Positions 1 through 6,172 of a stretch of 14,147 bases of DNA are shown piece after piece. The notes beneath the pieces are model-generated. The model searched no databases. It saw only the letters and a program-made list of their open reading frames with translations, and was not told where the DNA came from. The position numbers and the translations under genes were made by a program. Source of the stretch: an uncultured Lachnospiraceae bacterium. Its GTDB lineage: Bacteria; Bacillota; Clostridia; Lachnospirales; Lachnospiraceae. Positions within the stretch are counted from its first letter, which is position 1; the number at the start of each line of letters is the position of its first letter. The stretch lies in NCBI GenBank assembly GCA_900554205.1, contig USGM01000087.1:1-14147 (forward strand), in the 5' to 3' direction.

Positions 1-71
1 GCTTGCTCCTTTCAGAATGGTGTGTGGTAACTTCATTCTACCAGAGCCTGCAAGCTACGTAGGCCTTTCTC
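1..71. other. Left-edge non-coding sequence with inverted repeats
   Basis: No coding region is visible here. Two nested inverted repeats can be seen: GCTTGC (1-6) with GCAAGC (50-55), and AGAATG (14-19) with CATTCT (34-39). On the minus strand the bases 6-13 read GAAAGGAG, a good ribosome binding site, so a divergent gene may start just outside the window. The end of an insertion element is another possibility, but no transposase residue could be recognised. Confidence 0.3.
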
Positions 72-136
72 TTGACATTTCCTTTAAGTGTTGATACGAT
101 GCTGTTAGATGCCCTGTGGCTCTTGTAAGCCACAGG
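72..136 (+). promoter_or_regulatory. Promoter and leader hairpin of the nitroreductase gene
   Basis: TTGACA (72-77) and TACGAT (95-100) are spaced by exactly 17 bases, a near-consensus vegetative promoter. Transcription would start near 107, leaving a leader of about 110 nt. The leader begins with a perfect 9-bp hairpin, CCTGTGGCT (113-121) with AGCCACAGG (128-136). There is no T-run after it, so it is not a classical terminator and may be a leader stabiliser or control element. A 23-codon ORF (109-180) also runs through the leader, with no clear ribosome binding site. Confidence 0.6.
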
Positions 137-215
137 AAGTTAAAATCGCACGGAGGCTACAAGCATCCGTAGTTGGGTGAAAGAAGGCGACAACGAAGAG
201 AATAGGAGGTCCATT

Positions 216-1082
216 ATGAATTACAGTGCCATGATACAAAATCGCAAGTCTGTCAGATCTTTCCGGAGCAAAGGAGTTTCAAGCGAATCTATTGGTGAGA
301 TCAGAACCTACTTTGACAAAGAGTGTATGCGGCTATTCCCTGAAATCGAGACGCAGCTGGTGATCGTGGGCGGTGAGGCGCAAAAAGCGCTGGAGGGGTC
401 TGCCGGTTACGAGAAGTATCTTATCGGCGCACCGCATTATTTGGTACTGTTGTCGGCCCCTCATGAAAACGCGGGGAAAAACGCTGGTTATCTGATGGAA
501 GATATGATCCTGAAGTTGACCGAGATGGAGATTGACAGCTGCTGGCTGACCTTTACGAACAGTGAGCGGGTAAAGTTTGCGCTGTCACTGTCTTCACCAT
601 TGGAGGTGGCGGCCATTGTGGCTTTCGGTTACGGAGAGCGGACACGGAAGGCGCTGCGGCTTAATATTCAGAATGTATCGAAGGTGGACATCTCTATCCT
701 GAGACAGTATTACGCACCCAAGAAGAGTATCAACGAGCTGGTTTCTGTGGGGAAATGGGGTTGCAAGGATGGTTTGGATGAATTGATGCTGTCGTATGGC
801 GACATGTTATGGCGCTCCTTCTATGCAGCCTCTCTCTCCCCCAGTTATCTGAACCGGCAGCCCTACGGCTTCCTGCTGCGGGAGCATGAACTGTTTTTGA
901 TCCAGACGGAGGATGCCCCTACCGACCCACACGATGGTGAACTGGATCTTGGAATCGTATTGCTGCACTTTTCTGCCGTGGCCGCCCAGTGGATGGGTGT
1001 ACCAAAATGGACATTTGACCGGATGCCTGACGATATTCTTCTACCGGAAGGGTGTCGTATTGTGGCGGTTTGTCATATCTGA
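216..1082 (+). CDS. Nitroreductase family protein (TM1586-type, FMN-dependent)
   Basis: The 288-residue product resembles the TM1586-type nitroreductases, in which two nitroreductase-like halves sit in one chain and bind FMN for NAD(P)H-dependent reduction. An N-terminal FMN-phosphate motif of the family is visible (NRKSVRSF, residues 9-16). The second half has SLSPSYLNRQPYGF ending near residue 219, matching the 'sxxNxQPw' flavin-site motif. A GTG start 13 codons upstream is possible, but ATG at 216 is preferred because AGGAGG (204-209) lies 6 bases ahead of it. There is no signal peptide, so the protein is cytoplasmic. It is a single-gene unit with its own promoter, converging on a Crp-type regulator gene. 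The physiological substrate cannot be told. Family assignment is by motif and overall pattern. Confidence 0.8.
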   Translation: MNYSAMIQNRKSVRSFRSKGVSSESIGEIRTYFDKECMRLFPEIETQLVIVGGEAQKALEGSAGYEKYLIGAPHYLVLLSAPHENAGKNAGYLMEDMILKLTEMEIDSCWLTFTNSERVKFALSLSSPLEVAAIVAFGYGERTRKALRLNIQNVSKVDISILRQYYAPKKSINELVSVGKWGCKDGLDELMLSYGDMLWRSFYAASLSPSYLNRQPYGFLLREHELFLIQTEDAPTDPHDGELDLGIVLLHFSAVAAQWMGVPKWTFDRMPDDILLPEGCRIVAVCHI

Positions 1083-1130
1083 TGTTTGAAAAAAGTTCTG
1101 TATGCTTAATCATCATTAAGCCAAAATAAG

Positions 1131-1172
1131 AAAAGCTGATGGGTTTCCTTCTTTGAAAATCCATCAGCTTTT
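1131..1172. terminator. Bidirectional terminator between nitroreductase and Crp-type genes
   Basis: A perfect 12-bp inverted repeat, AAAAGCTGATGG (1131-1142) and CCATCAGCTTTT (1161-1172), has an 18-base loop and an A-run at one end and a T-run at the other. It lies between two convergent stop codons and can serve both strands. Confidence 0.8.
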
Positions 1173-1176
1173 CCTG

Positions 1177-1845
1177 TTAATCAGTGCGGGTGTGCTCATG
1201 CACGGTAAAAGTACTTTTGTGATAGTCTAACAGCCCATCATGCCGCATACGAGACAGTTCCCCGCACAAAGAGGTTCTGTCCACCCCCAAATAGTCTGCC
1301 AGTTGCTGGCGATTAAAAGAAATGGTAAAGGTGTGATTGCCGCCTCTCCTTACACATTCTGTGAGGAACAACATGACCCGCTTACGGATGGTCTTGGGAT
1401 TTGTATACAGTATTCTCCGTGAGAATTGCATTATTTTTCGCGCAGAGATCGTCAGTAAGTTGCGCATCAGTCGGATGTTTAGACTGTCCGGGGACAGCGA
1501 CGCTTCCAATACCGGACGCATATTCAAAAAGAGTATCTCGCTGTCCTCCGCAGCGACCACATGGATCATCAGCGGCTCATCAGGAAGGCAGACATACGCC
1601 TCTGCGAAGGTGCCGCCGGGGCGTACACTACCCAGCACACTGTTATTGCCCCATATATCGCCAAGCTGGAGCATTGCTAGGCCGGAGAGCACCACGCCTA
1701 TACAGTCTGTTGTCTCACCTTCGGACAGGATGATCTCACCCTTTTTGTAGCTTTTTCTTTGTGCCGTCAGAAAAACAAGAAGACTTTTGATCTCGCTTAT
1801 TTCGACGCCGTGAAAAATGGGGAGATTGTGCAGAAACTGTTCCAT
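1177..1845 (-). CDS. Crp/Fnr family transcriptional regulator
   Basis: The 222-residue protein has the usual Crp/Fnr layout: an effector beta-roll (about residues 10-110), a long dimer helix (about 112-147) and a winged helix-turn-helix (about 177-207, with QQLADYLGVDRTSLCGELSRM). The start MEQFLHN is chosen over an upstream in-frame ATG because GGAGGG (minus strand of 1851-1856) sits just before it. The N-terminus has no cysteine cluster, so it is not an oxygen-sensing [4Fe-4S] Fnr. The phosphate-binding cassette region (FAEAYVCLPDEPLMIHVVA, 80-98) lacks the Arg-Ser pair used for cAMP in E. coli Crp, so cAMP is an unlikely ligand. A haem-type NO/CO sensor or another ligand is possible. It is divergent from the DUF2249-like gene, which is its most obvious target, but this is inference. 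Confidence 0.88.
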   Translation of the reverse strand: MEQFLHNLPIFHGVEISEIKSLLVFLTAQRKSYKKGEIILSEGETTDCIGVVLSGLAMLQLGDIWGNNSVLGSVRPGGTFAEAYVCLPDEPLMIHVVAAEDSEILFLNMRPVLEASLSPDSLNIRLMRNLLTISARKIMQFSRRILYTNPKTIRKRVMLFLTECVRRGGNHTFTISFNRQQLADYLGVDRTSLCGELSRMRHDGLLDYHKSTFTVHEHTRTD

Positions 1846-1860
1846 AATTTCCCTCCAATT

Positions 1861-1919
1861 GTTGTCATGGCAACCGAAGTTTTCTTGCAATCATATTATA
1901 GTTAAGGCGTATCTGTCAA
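1861..1919 (-). promoter_or_regulatory. Promoter and candidate operator of the Crp-type gene
   Basis: On the minus strand TTGACA (complement of 1914-1919) and TATGAT (complement of 1890-1895) are spaced by 18 bases. Between the promoter and the ribosome binding site lies an imperfect palindrome, GTTGTCATGGCAAC (1861-1874, 12 of 14 bases symmetric), a plausible autoregulatory site. The same intergenic region must also hold the start signals of the divergent DUF2249-like gene; no clear promoter for that gene was found. Confidence 0.55.
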
Positions 1920-1985
1920 GATATTTCCGAGCATTCAGGGATACAGTTTTTCTTATATCTATATCAGCGAAAGGATTCGCAACGT

Positions 1986-2243
1986 ATGAGTTATAAGCTT
2001 TGGAAAGACCAGCGGGACACATTTGAACTACTTGATCTGCGAGGTCGAATTGATAACGTGCTGACGGAACTCACGGAAATGGCAGCCGAAACAAGAAAAG
2101 GTCAGGGAATTCACGTGATTCAGTCATTTCGGCCAATCATGTATTACGGCCCTATGAGTAAACTGGGCTTTGAATATCATACTGAGCAGAAGGGTAACGA
2201 GGAGTTCCACATTTACTTCTGCCGGGTTAGAAAAGGAGAGTGA
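1986..2243 (+). CDS. Small DUF2249-like (SirA/TusA-fold-like) protein
   Basis: The 85-residue cytoplasmic protein has the pattern of DUF2249 and related SirA/TusA-like small domains: an opening strand with LDLRGRID (residues 17-24), a helix with TELTEMA, a Gly-rich turn before a strand (GQGIHVIQSF), the PIMYYGPMSKLGFEY segment, and a final strand (EEFHIYFCRV). DUF2249 proteins often neighbour Crp/Fnr-type regulators, hemerythrin-like proteins and nitric-oxide enzymes, which fits the divergent regulator gene and the rubredoxin-flavin reductase downstream. The biochemical role of the family is poorly known. A modest ribosome binding site (AAGGA, 1971-1975) precedes the ATG by 10 bases. The family call is by pattern only. 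Confidence 0.55.
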   Translation: MSYKLWKDQRDTFELLDLRGRIDNVLTELTEMAAETRKGQGIHVIQSFRPIMYYGPMSKLGFEYHTEQKGNEEFHIYFCRVRKGE

Positions 2244-2470
2244 CAATGTTCCCCGTCCCCTTTCCAAATGCTGGCGATGCATCCGCGGTGTAGTGACGTT
2301 GACCTATTGACGCTTGTCGGTGCGGCGGTTCTGTCCGCAAAGTGCAAATCTAAGAACTAGCCCATACTACTTTCTCCCGGTTTGCATCTGACGATGCGGA
2401 GAGAGTGCGCGGCGCGGAAATGATGTTCTTTTCGCGCCGCCTCTTCTCTCTCCCCTACATGGGAGAATCT
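2244..2470 (+). ncRNA. Candidate structured RNA (possibly raiA-like), family not confirmed
   Basis: The stretch after the DUF2249-like gene has no convincing ORF but rich base-pairing. The 3' half folds as a closed multi-stem unit: TTCTCCC (2372-2378) pairs with GGGAGAA (2461-2467). Inside are GCATC/GATGC (2384-2388/2393-2397), GGAGAGAG/CTCTCTCC (2398-2405/2446-2453), and a 12-bp arm with one G-U pair (2409-2420/2429-2440). The 5' half has GTTCT/AGAAC pairing (about 2331-2335/2352-2356), and TGCAAA (2343-2348) could pair with TTTGCA (2381-2386) as an alternative or pseudoknot. Length and clade fit the raiA RNA of Firmicutes, but I cannot verify sequence identity. No SAM-I riboswitch signature was seen although a metK fragment follows. 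A 16-codon ORF with a good ribosome binding site (2246-2293) also begins here. Ends are approximate. Confidence 0.5.
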
Positions 2471-2505
2471 TTCAATAAAACTCTTTTCTACCTCATCCTC
2501 AGCAT

Positions 2506-2552
2506 GGCAAGAGTGTCCGGCGGCAAAAACTGCTTCTCCGGGCGCTCTTGCC
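2506..2552 (+). promoter_or_regulatory. Long leader hairpin ahead of the MetK-fragment ORF
   Basis: GGCAAGAG (2506-2513) pairs with CTCTTGCC (2545-2552), and the stem continues with seven more pairs (two of them G-U) to 2520/2538, giving about 15 bp around a 17-base loop. No T-run follows, so it is not a standard terminator. It ends about 34 bases before the ribosome binding site of the next ORF. It may belong to the structured RNA upstream or control translation of that ORF. Confidence 0.5.
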
Positions 2553-2602
2553 AGTATCAGATGAATATATTCTTGTGTACATCAGGAAAGGAGTGTTTCT
2601 TA

Positions 2603-3019
2603 ATGGCGTCATATGGCGGCAGGGCACCCCATGGCGGCGGGGCCTTTTCTGGTAAAGACCCCACAAAAGTGGATCGCTCCGCTGCCTATGCCGCTCGCTG
2701 GGTGGCCAAGAATGTGGTAGCTGCAGGCCTTGCCAGCAGATGCCAAATCCAGTTGGCCTATGCCATCGGTGTGGCTCAGCCCCTGTCTGTAATGGTGGAT
2801 ACATTCGGTACCGGCACAGTGGCGGATGACCGACTGATGGCTGCTGTAAAACAGGTATTTGACTTGCGGCCGACCGCCATTATCCGCGATCTCGACCTGC
2901 GTAAGCCAATTTATCGTCAGTTGGCCGCCTATGGACACATGGGCCGGGAGGAGCTGAATGTAGCTTGGGAGAAGACTGACCGGATCGATGCGCTGAAGAC
3001 TGTTCTGCAACAGGCTTAA
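2603..3019 (+). CDS. S-adenosylmethionine synthetase, C-terminal domain only (truncated MetK)
   Basis: The 138 residues match only the last third of methionine adenosyltransferase, a roughly 385-400-residue enzyme that makes S-adenosylmethionine from methionine and ATP. Visible family motifs are YGGRAPHGGGAFSGKD (residues 4-19), TKVDRSAAYAARWVAKN, AYAIGVAQPLSVMVDTFGTG and AYGHMGREEL...WEKTD near the end. The two loop lysines of the family (K18 and K22 here) are present. The catalytic His, Asp and Lys of the N-terminal domains are absent, so it cannot be an active enzyme alone. The frame stays open upstream to 2405, but that part is unlike MetK. ATG 2603 is chosen because AAAGGAG (2587-2593) precedes it. 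The reading frame is intact and ends before a strong terminator. Either a 5'-deleted pseudogene or a retained stand-alone domain is possible. Confidence 0.8.
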   Translation: MASYGGRAPHGGGAFSGKDPTKVDRSAAYAARWVAKNVVAAGLASRCQIQLAYAIGVAQPLSVMVDTFGTGTVADDRLMAAVKQVFDLRPTAIIRDLDLRKPIYRQLAAYGHMGREELNVAWEKTDRIDALKTVLQQA

Positions 3020-3030
3020 CTCCCCTGTTG

Positions 3031-3062
3031 TCAAAAGCCCTGGGGCTTCCCAGGGCTTTTGA
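3031..3062. terminator. Strong bidirectional terminator
   Basis: A perfect 14-bp stem, TCAAAAGCCCTGGG (3031-3044) with CCCAGGGCTTTTGA (3049-3062), has a 4-base loop and A/T runs on both flanks. It separates the convergent MetK-fragment and alcohol dehydrogenase genes and can work on both strands. Confidence 0.88.
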
Positions 3063-3103
3063 TTTATACCTGATATACTGGATCAACCTGTCAGCTCCGT
3101 AAA

Positions 3104-4162
3104 TTATACCAGTCTCACCACCGGTTTGATCAGGTCGGCAGGCTTGTCCTTCATCAGCTGCAGCGCTTCGGGAATATGCTCCCAGCCGTCAAATACATGG
3201 GAGACCAGCAGACTGACATCCAGTCTGCCCGACATGGCCAAGGCACCTAGCTTCTCCATGCGAAGGCGGCCGCCGGGCATCAGACCGCCCTGAATCTGCT
3301 TGTGACCCATGCCAACGCCCCACGCCACACGGGGGATCGTGACATAGTCGCCGTCCCCCAGATAGTTCACAGAGCCGATCTTCCCTCCGGGCTTCAGGCA
3401 GTTCACTACCGGCTCAAAGGTTTCAACGCCACCACCGGCGATAATGGCCTTGTCTACCCCTTTGCCACCGGTCATGGTCAGCACCTGCTGGTCAATGGGG
3501 CCGTTTTTATAGCTGATAAAATCATCCGCTCCATATTTTCTGGCCACCTCAATGCAATTGGGCCGGGTGCCCACCGCAATAATGCGGGACGCTCCCCGCA
3601 GGACCGCGCCTGCCACCGACATCAGGCCAACAGGGCCGATGCCCACCACCAGCACGGTGTCGCCAAATTGCACGTCCGCCAGTTCCACGCCATGAAAACC
3701 GGTAGGAACCATGTCCGAAAGCATACAGGCATCCACAATGTCCATGCCCTCCGGCAGCAGCGCCAGATTGCCGTCAGCGTCATTGACGTGGAAATACTCC
3801 GAAAAGACGCCGTCCTTGATGTTGGAGAATTTCCATCCTGCCAGCATTCCGTCAGAGTGCATGGCATAGCCGGCCTGCGCCTCCAGGGAACTCCAGTTGG
3901 GGGTAATGGCTGGGATCAGAACCCGATCGCCGGGCTTGAAATCCCGCACCTCGGAGCCTACCTCCACCACCTGAGCACAGCATTCGTGGCCCAGGATCAT
4001 GTTGTGCCGCTCACCAACAGCACCCTCCCAGACGGTGTGTACGTCTGAGGTGCAAAGGGCAACGGCTAACGGCTTGCAGATGGCATCCAGCGGCCCGCAT
4101 TGTGGATGATCCTTTTCGATCCAACCGACCTCGCCGATCTTCAGCATGGCAAAACCCTTCAT
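3104..4162 (-). CDS. adh: NADP-dependent zinc secondary alcohol dehydrogenase (TbADH type)
   Basis: The 352-residue product matches Thermoanaerobacter brockii-type secondary alcohol dehydrogenase in length and almost motif by motif. These enzymes interconvert secondary alcohols and ketones with NADP(H) as cytoplasmic tetramers. Catalytic zinc ligands are visible as C37, H59 and D150 (in LCTSDVHT, LGHE and LSDMVPTGFHG). The Rossmann motif GIGPVGLMSVAG starts near residue 174. The segment IIAVGTRPNC keeps the Arg that binds the NADP 2'-phosphate, with Thr replacing the usual Ser, so NADP preference is likely. There is no structural-zinc loop of four cysteines, as expected for this subgroup. An ATG two codons upstream exists, but the second ATG (4162) has proper spacing from AGGAGG and gives the family's usual 352 residues. 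It is a single-gene unit, divergent from the rubredoxin operon. Confidence 0.93.
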   Translation of the reverse strand: MKGFAMLKIGEVGWIEKDHPQCGPLDAICKPLAVALCTSDVHTVWEGAVGERHNMILGHECCAQVVEVGSEVRDFKPGDRVLIPAITPNWSSLEAQAGYAMHSDGMLAGWKFSNIKDGVFSEYFHVNDADGNLALLPEGMDIVDACMLSDMVPTGFHGVELADVQFGDTVLVVGIGPVGLMSVAGAVLRGASRIIAVGTRPNCIEVARKYGADDFISYKNGPIDQQVLTMTGGKGVDKAIIAGGGVETFEPVVNCLKPGGKIGSVNYLGDGDYVTIPRVAWGVGMGHKQIQGGLMPGGRLRMEKLGALAMSGRLDVSLLVSHVFDGWEHIPEALQLMKDKPADLIKPVVRLV

Positions 4163-4505
4163 AGTCATGTCCTCCTATCTTTTTTGATTATCTAAGCCTG
4201 GCTGTCAGACAAAGAAAACTGCTGCCTGCTCATTGACAAAACACCCATCGTCACCTGTCACCATAGCTTGCGCATCCCCGCCGACCTTATCCCTGGCCCG
4301 CGGAACGCTGCGAGAGAGACTTTCATTATACAGATTGTTAATTTTTTGCCAATATCTTGAGAATACTCTCCGCTTGAGGATAGTGTAGAAGTTTTTTCTA
4401 CACCGCTCCGTTGCTCTGACAACGGCTTTTCTCCATGCACTATGCTATCTTATTAAGATAAACTACTCTTAAAATGTAAAATGTTTACAGGAGGGAGGAC
4501 TCAAA
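4163..4505. promoter_or_regulatory. Divergent intergenic region with three palindromes
   Basis: This 343-base gene-free stretch separates the divergent alcohol dehydrogenase and rubredoxin genes. It has an 8-bp hairpin, GTGTAGAA (4383-4390) with TTCTACAC (4396-4403). CCGTTG/CAACGG (4408-4413/4420-4425) is followed by CTTTT and may be a weak terminator. A perfect 7+1+7 palindrome, TATCTTA-T-TAAGATA, lies at 4446-4460. A perfect 6+3+6 palindrome, TGTAAA-ATG-TTTACA (4475-4489), ends against the AGGAGG of the next gene. A possible plus-strand promoter is CTGACA (4416-4421) with TATGCT (4441-4446), but the 19-base spacing is poor. The last two palindromes sit where a repressor could block transcription or translation start. 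No firm minus-strand promoter was found. Confidence 0.5.
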
Positions 4506-5138
4506 ATGGATCGTATGGTATTTGATAAACTCAATTACGGTCTCTATGTTGTAGGAGTTTTTGAGGGCGGACGTAACTATGGGTGTCTGATCAGCTCTTT
4601 CTTTCAGATCACCAGCGGCAGCCCCCAAAAGTGCGCTGTCGTACTCAACAGGGATAACCGTACCTGCGAAGCGCTGCTGAAAGCCGGCACACTGACGGTG
4701 TCCATGGCTGCGCAGGATGCCAGCCGTGAGTTGCTGAGCGTTTTCGGCTATCGCTCCAGCCGTGTGGCGGACAAGTTTGCGGGACTGCCTGTGCAACGGG
4801 ATGCCTTTGGCAATCCCTATCTTACAGACAGAATTGCCGCATGGGCCAGCTTGAAGGTGACGGAAACAATCCCTGTCAAGAATTACTATCTGTTTATCTG
4901 CGACGCTGTAGACGGACAAACACTCAGCAACGCGCGGCTGATGACAATGGATGAGTTTTTGCGAAAGGGAGCCTTTGCCCCACCGCCTACCGCCACGGTT
5001 TACCGTACGATGCGGGAAGATGCGGGATGGATCTGTCCTGTCTGCGGCTATCACTATTCCGGCGAGACCATTCCGGAAGGATATCTTTGCCCGCTTTGCC
5101 GCTGCCCGGGCGGGAAATTTGAGAAAAAAACGGGCTGA
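4506..5138 (+). CDS. hrb: High-molecular-weight rubredoxin (flavin reductase plus rubredoxin domain)
   Basis: The 210-residue cytoplasmic protein has two parts. Residues 1 to about 155 form a flavin reductase-like FMN-binding domain (FDKLNYGLYVVG, NYGCLISSFFQITSGSPQK). Residues 174-207 form a short rubredoxin-type iron site with C177, C180, C195 and C198 in CPVCGYHYSG...CPLC, plus an extra C200. This is the layout of Hrb, which in Moorella thermoacetica passes electrons from NADH to a flavodiiron protein that removes NO or O2. No flavodiiron gene lies next to it here. A role in oxidative or nitrosative stress is therefore inference, supported by the nearby nitroreductase, Crp-type and DUF2249-like genes. 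The ribosome binding site is strong (AGGAGG, 4489-4494). The stop codon overlaps a possible ATG of the next ORF by one base. Confidence 0.88.
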   Translation: MDRMVFDKLNYGLYVVGVFEGGRNYGCLISSFFQITSGSPQKCAVVLNRDNRTCEALLKAGTLTVSMAAQDASRELLSVFGYRSSRVADKFAGLPVQRDAFGNPYLTDRIAAWASLKVTETIPVKNYYLFICDAVDGQTLSNARLMTMDEFLRKGAFAPPPTATVYRTMREDAGWICPVCGYHYSGETIPEGYLCPLCRCPGGKFEKKTG

Positions 5139-5179
5139 TGGTGTTCTGCTACGGCACAGAATCGGAAGGGAGGCCTCTT

Positions 5180-5818
5180 ATGTCCAACATGCCGGGGGAT
5201 TGCGGTAACACACATCCTGATGGGAAAGATACCCACCATCACATGCACCCGCATGTGGGGATGCGGAAAGTCAAGAGTATTCTGGCTATTTTTTGCGGCT
5301 TCTGCCTTTGGCAGCTGATACGCCTTTTTGTGCCGGGGCTGGAGGTGCATCCGATTTTCATCTACATCTATGGTATGATGGAAATTCGTGAAACCTCTGA
5401 AAAAACAAAGGAAAACGGAAAGATGCGTATTTTGGCTACGTTGACCGCCGTTGGTGTGGGACTCCCTATCATGTTCTTGACCGACTGGCTCTGGGGGCAG
5501 TTGCCGGCGCAAGCCTACCGGCATTGGGTGGAGGCGGCTATTCTGCTGGCGGGAAGCCTGCTTGTCCTATGTGCGGCAGAATTACTGGGATGCCATGCGT
5601 TTTGCGGGCTGGCAACTGCAATCTATATCGTTTTGATCGTCAGCCATTTTGAAAGCAGTATGTACCTGTACTCCTTCATGAGAGCGATTCAGACGATTCT
5701 TGCCGTTCTTATTGCATGGTTTATCAATGTAAAGCTTCTTCCTTATCCGCCTGTTCCCGGAAGCGTCAGTGGATGGATCATGAGGCGTAAAGATACTTCT
5801 GAAAGCGAGCCGCAATAA
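5180..5818 (+). CDS. FUSC / aromatic acid exporter-like membrane protein
   Basis: The 212-residue protein has about six hydrophobic segments (near 31-50, 56-67, 83-104, 117-137, 138-156 and 165-188). It resembles the membrane half of the FUSC/ArAE (aromatic acid exporter) proteins: KSILAIFCGFCLWQLIRL at the start, the short loop MEIRETSEKTKENGKMRILATLTAVGVG, and a last helix ending in FINVKLLPYPP. No soluble C-terminal domain follows, so it is the short form of the family. The N-terminal tail is His-rich (six His in residues 12-25, with HHHMHPH), suggesting metal binding. An in-frame ATG at 5138 overlaps the upstream stop, but ATG 5180 is preferred because GGGAGG (5168-5173) precedes it. It is co-transcribed with the rubredoxin gene. 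The substrate is unknown. Confidence 0.7.
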   Translation: MSNMPGDCGNTHPDGKDTHHHMHPHVGMRKVKSILAIFCGFCLWQLIRLFVPGLEVHPIFIYIYGMMEIRETSEKTKENGKMRILATLTAVGVGLPIMFLTDWLWGQLPAQAYRHWVEAAILLAGSLLVLCAAELLGCHAFCGLATAIYIVLIVSHFESSMYLYSFMRAIQTILAVLIAWFINVKLLPYPPVPGSVSGWIMRRKDTSESEPQ

Positions 5819-6128
5819 CGAAGAGAAATGATTGCTGCGATCGGCACGGCGATTCGCTTGAAATAAAACGTTAACAAACCCCATACTAATGCCAGCAGAT
5901 ACAACCAATCGCCGCACCTGCTGGCATCAGAGGGAAGGGATAGCTTTCTCGTATGGAGAAAGATACTGAGGGGGATAATGTCATTATACTTTATGGATAA
6001 CTTATCTTCTGTTGGTAAAGCAACATTTTGGGAAAATTTTGAAGGGCTACTTGCGCCCTGTGCGTTTTGGCACCTTGCTTCTGCGGTGCATATCCTGCAA
6101 CTGCAACCGTTTTGTTGATGTTTTGTAA
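5819..6128. other. Gene-free spacer with two hairpins
   Basis: No convincing gene lies between the membrane protein and the glycosyltransferase promoter. There are two perfect inverted repeats: ATGCCAGCAG (5889-5898) with CTGCTGGCAT (5918-5927), and CTTTCTC (5944-5950) with GAGAAAG (5956-5962). Neither has a T-run after it on either strand, so neither is a clear terminator, although the first may end the upstream transcript. A weaker AGGGC/GCCCT hairpin lies near 6045-6062. On the minus strand a short hydrophobic frame runs through about 5820-5930 but has no start signals. Confidence 0.45.
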
Positions 6129-6172
6129 TTGCAACTCCTGATCTATGCTGGTATAATGATATCAACAGGAGT
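6129..6172 (+). promoter_or_regulatory. Glycosyltransferase operon promoter with flanking inverted repeat
   Basis: TTGCAA (6129-6134) and a consensus TATAAT (6152-6157) are spaced by 17 bases, the best promoter in the window. ACTCCTG (6134-6140) and CAGGAGT (6166-6172) form a perfect 7-bp inverted repeat that brackets the -10 element and start point (near 6164), as an operator would. The transcript would have a leader of about 245 nt with no clear ORF. The leader contains an ATACA-TAT-TGTAT palindrome near 6284-6296, and AAAGGAGG (6393-6400) precedes the first gene. Confidence 0.7.

Noticed and set aside
1..176. IS200/IS605-type element end
   Set aside because: Hairpins are present, but no TnpA or TnpB residues could be recognised, so the element is not claimed.
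2405..2602. N-terminal extension of the MetK fragment frame
   Set aside because: It is open in frame, but the 66 residues are unlike MetK, overlap the structured hairpins, and an internal ATG with a strong ribosome binding site explains translation better.
2244..2602. SAM riboswitch ahead of the metK fragment
   Set aside because: None of the conserved SAM-I bases or the expected helix order was recognised; the folding is different.
3302..4048. 248-codon ORF antisense to the alcohol dehydrogenase
   Set aside because: It is a mirror frame of a strongly conserved gene, rich in His, Arg and Gln as such frames are, with no start signals.
5820..5930. Short hydrophobic minus-strand frame
   Set aside because: It reads like one or two membrane helices, but has no start codon with a ribosome binding site and overlaps the end of a real gene.
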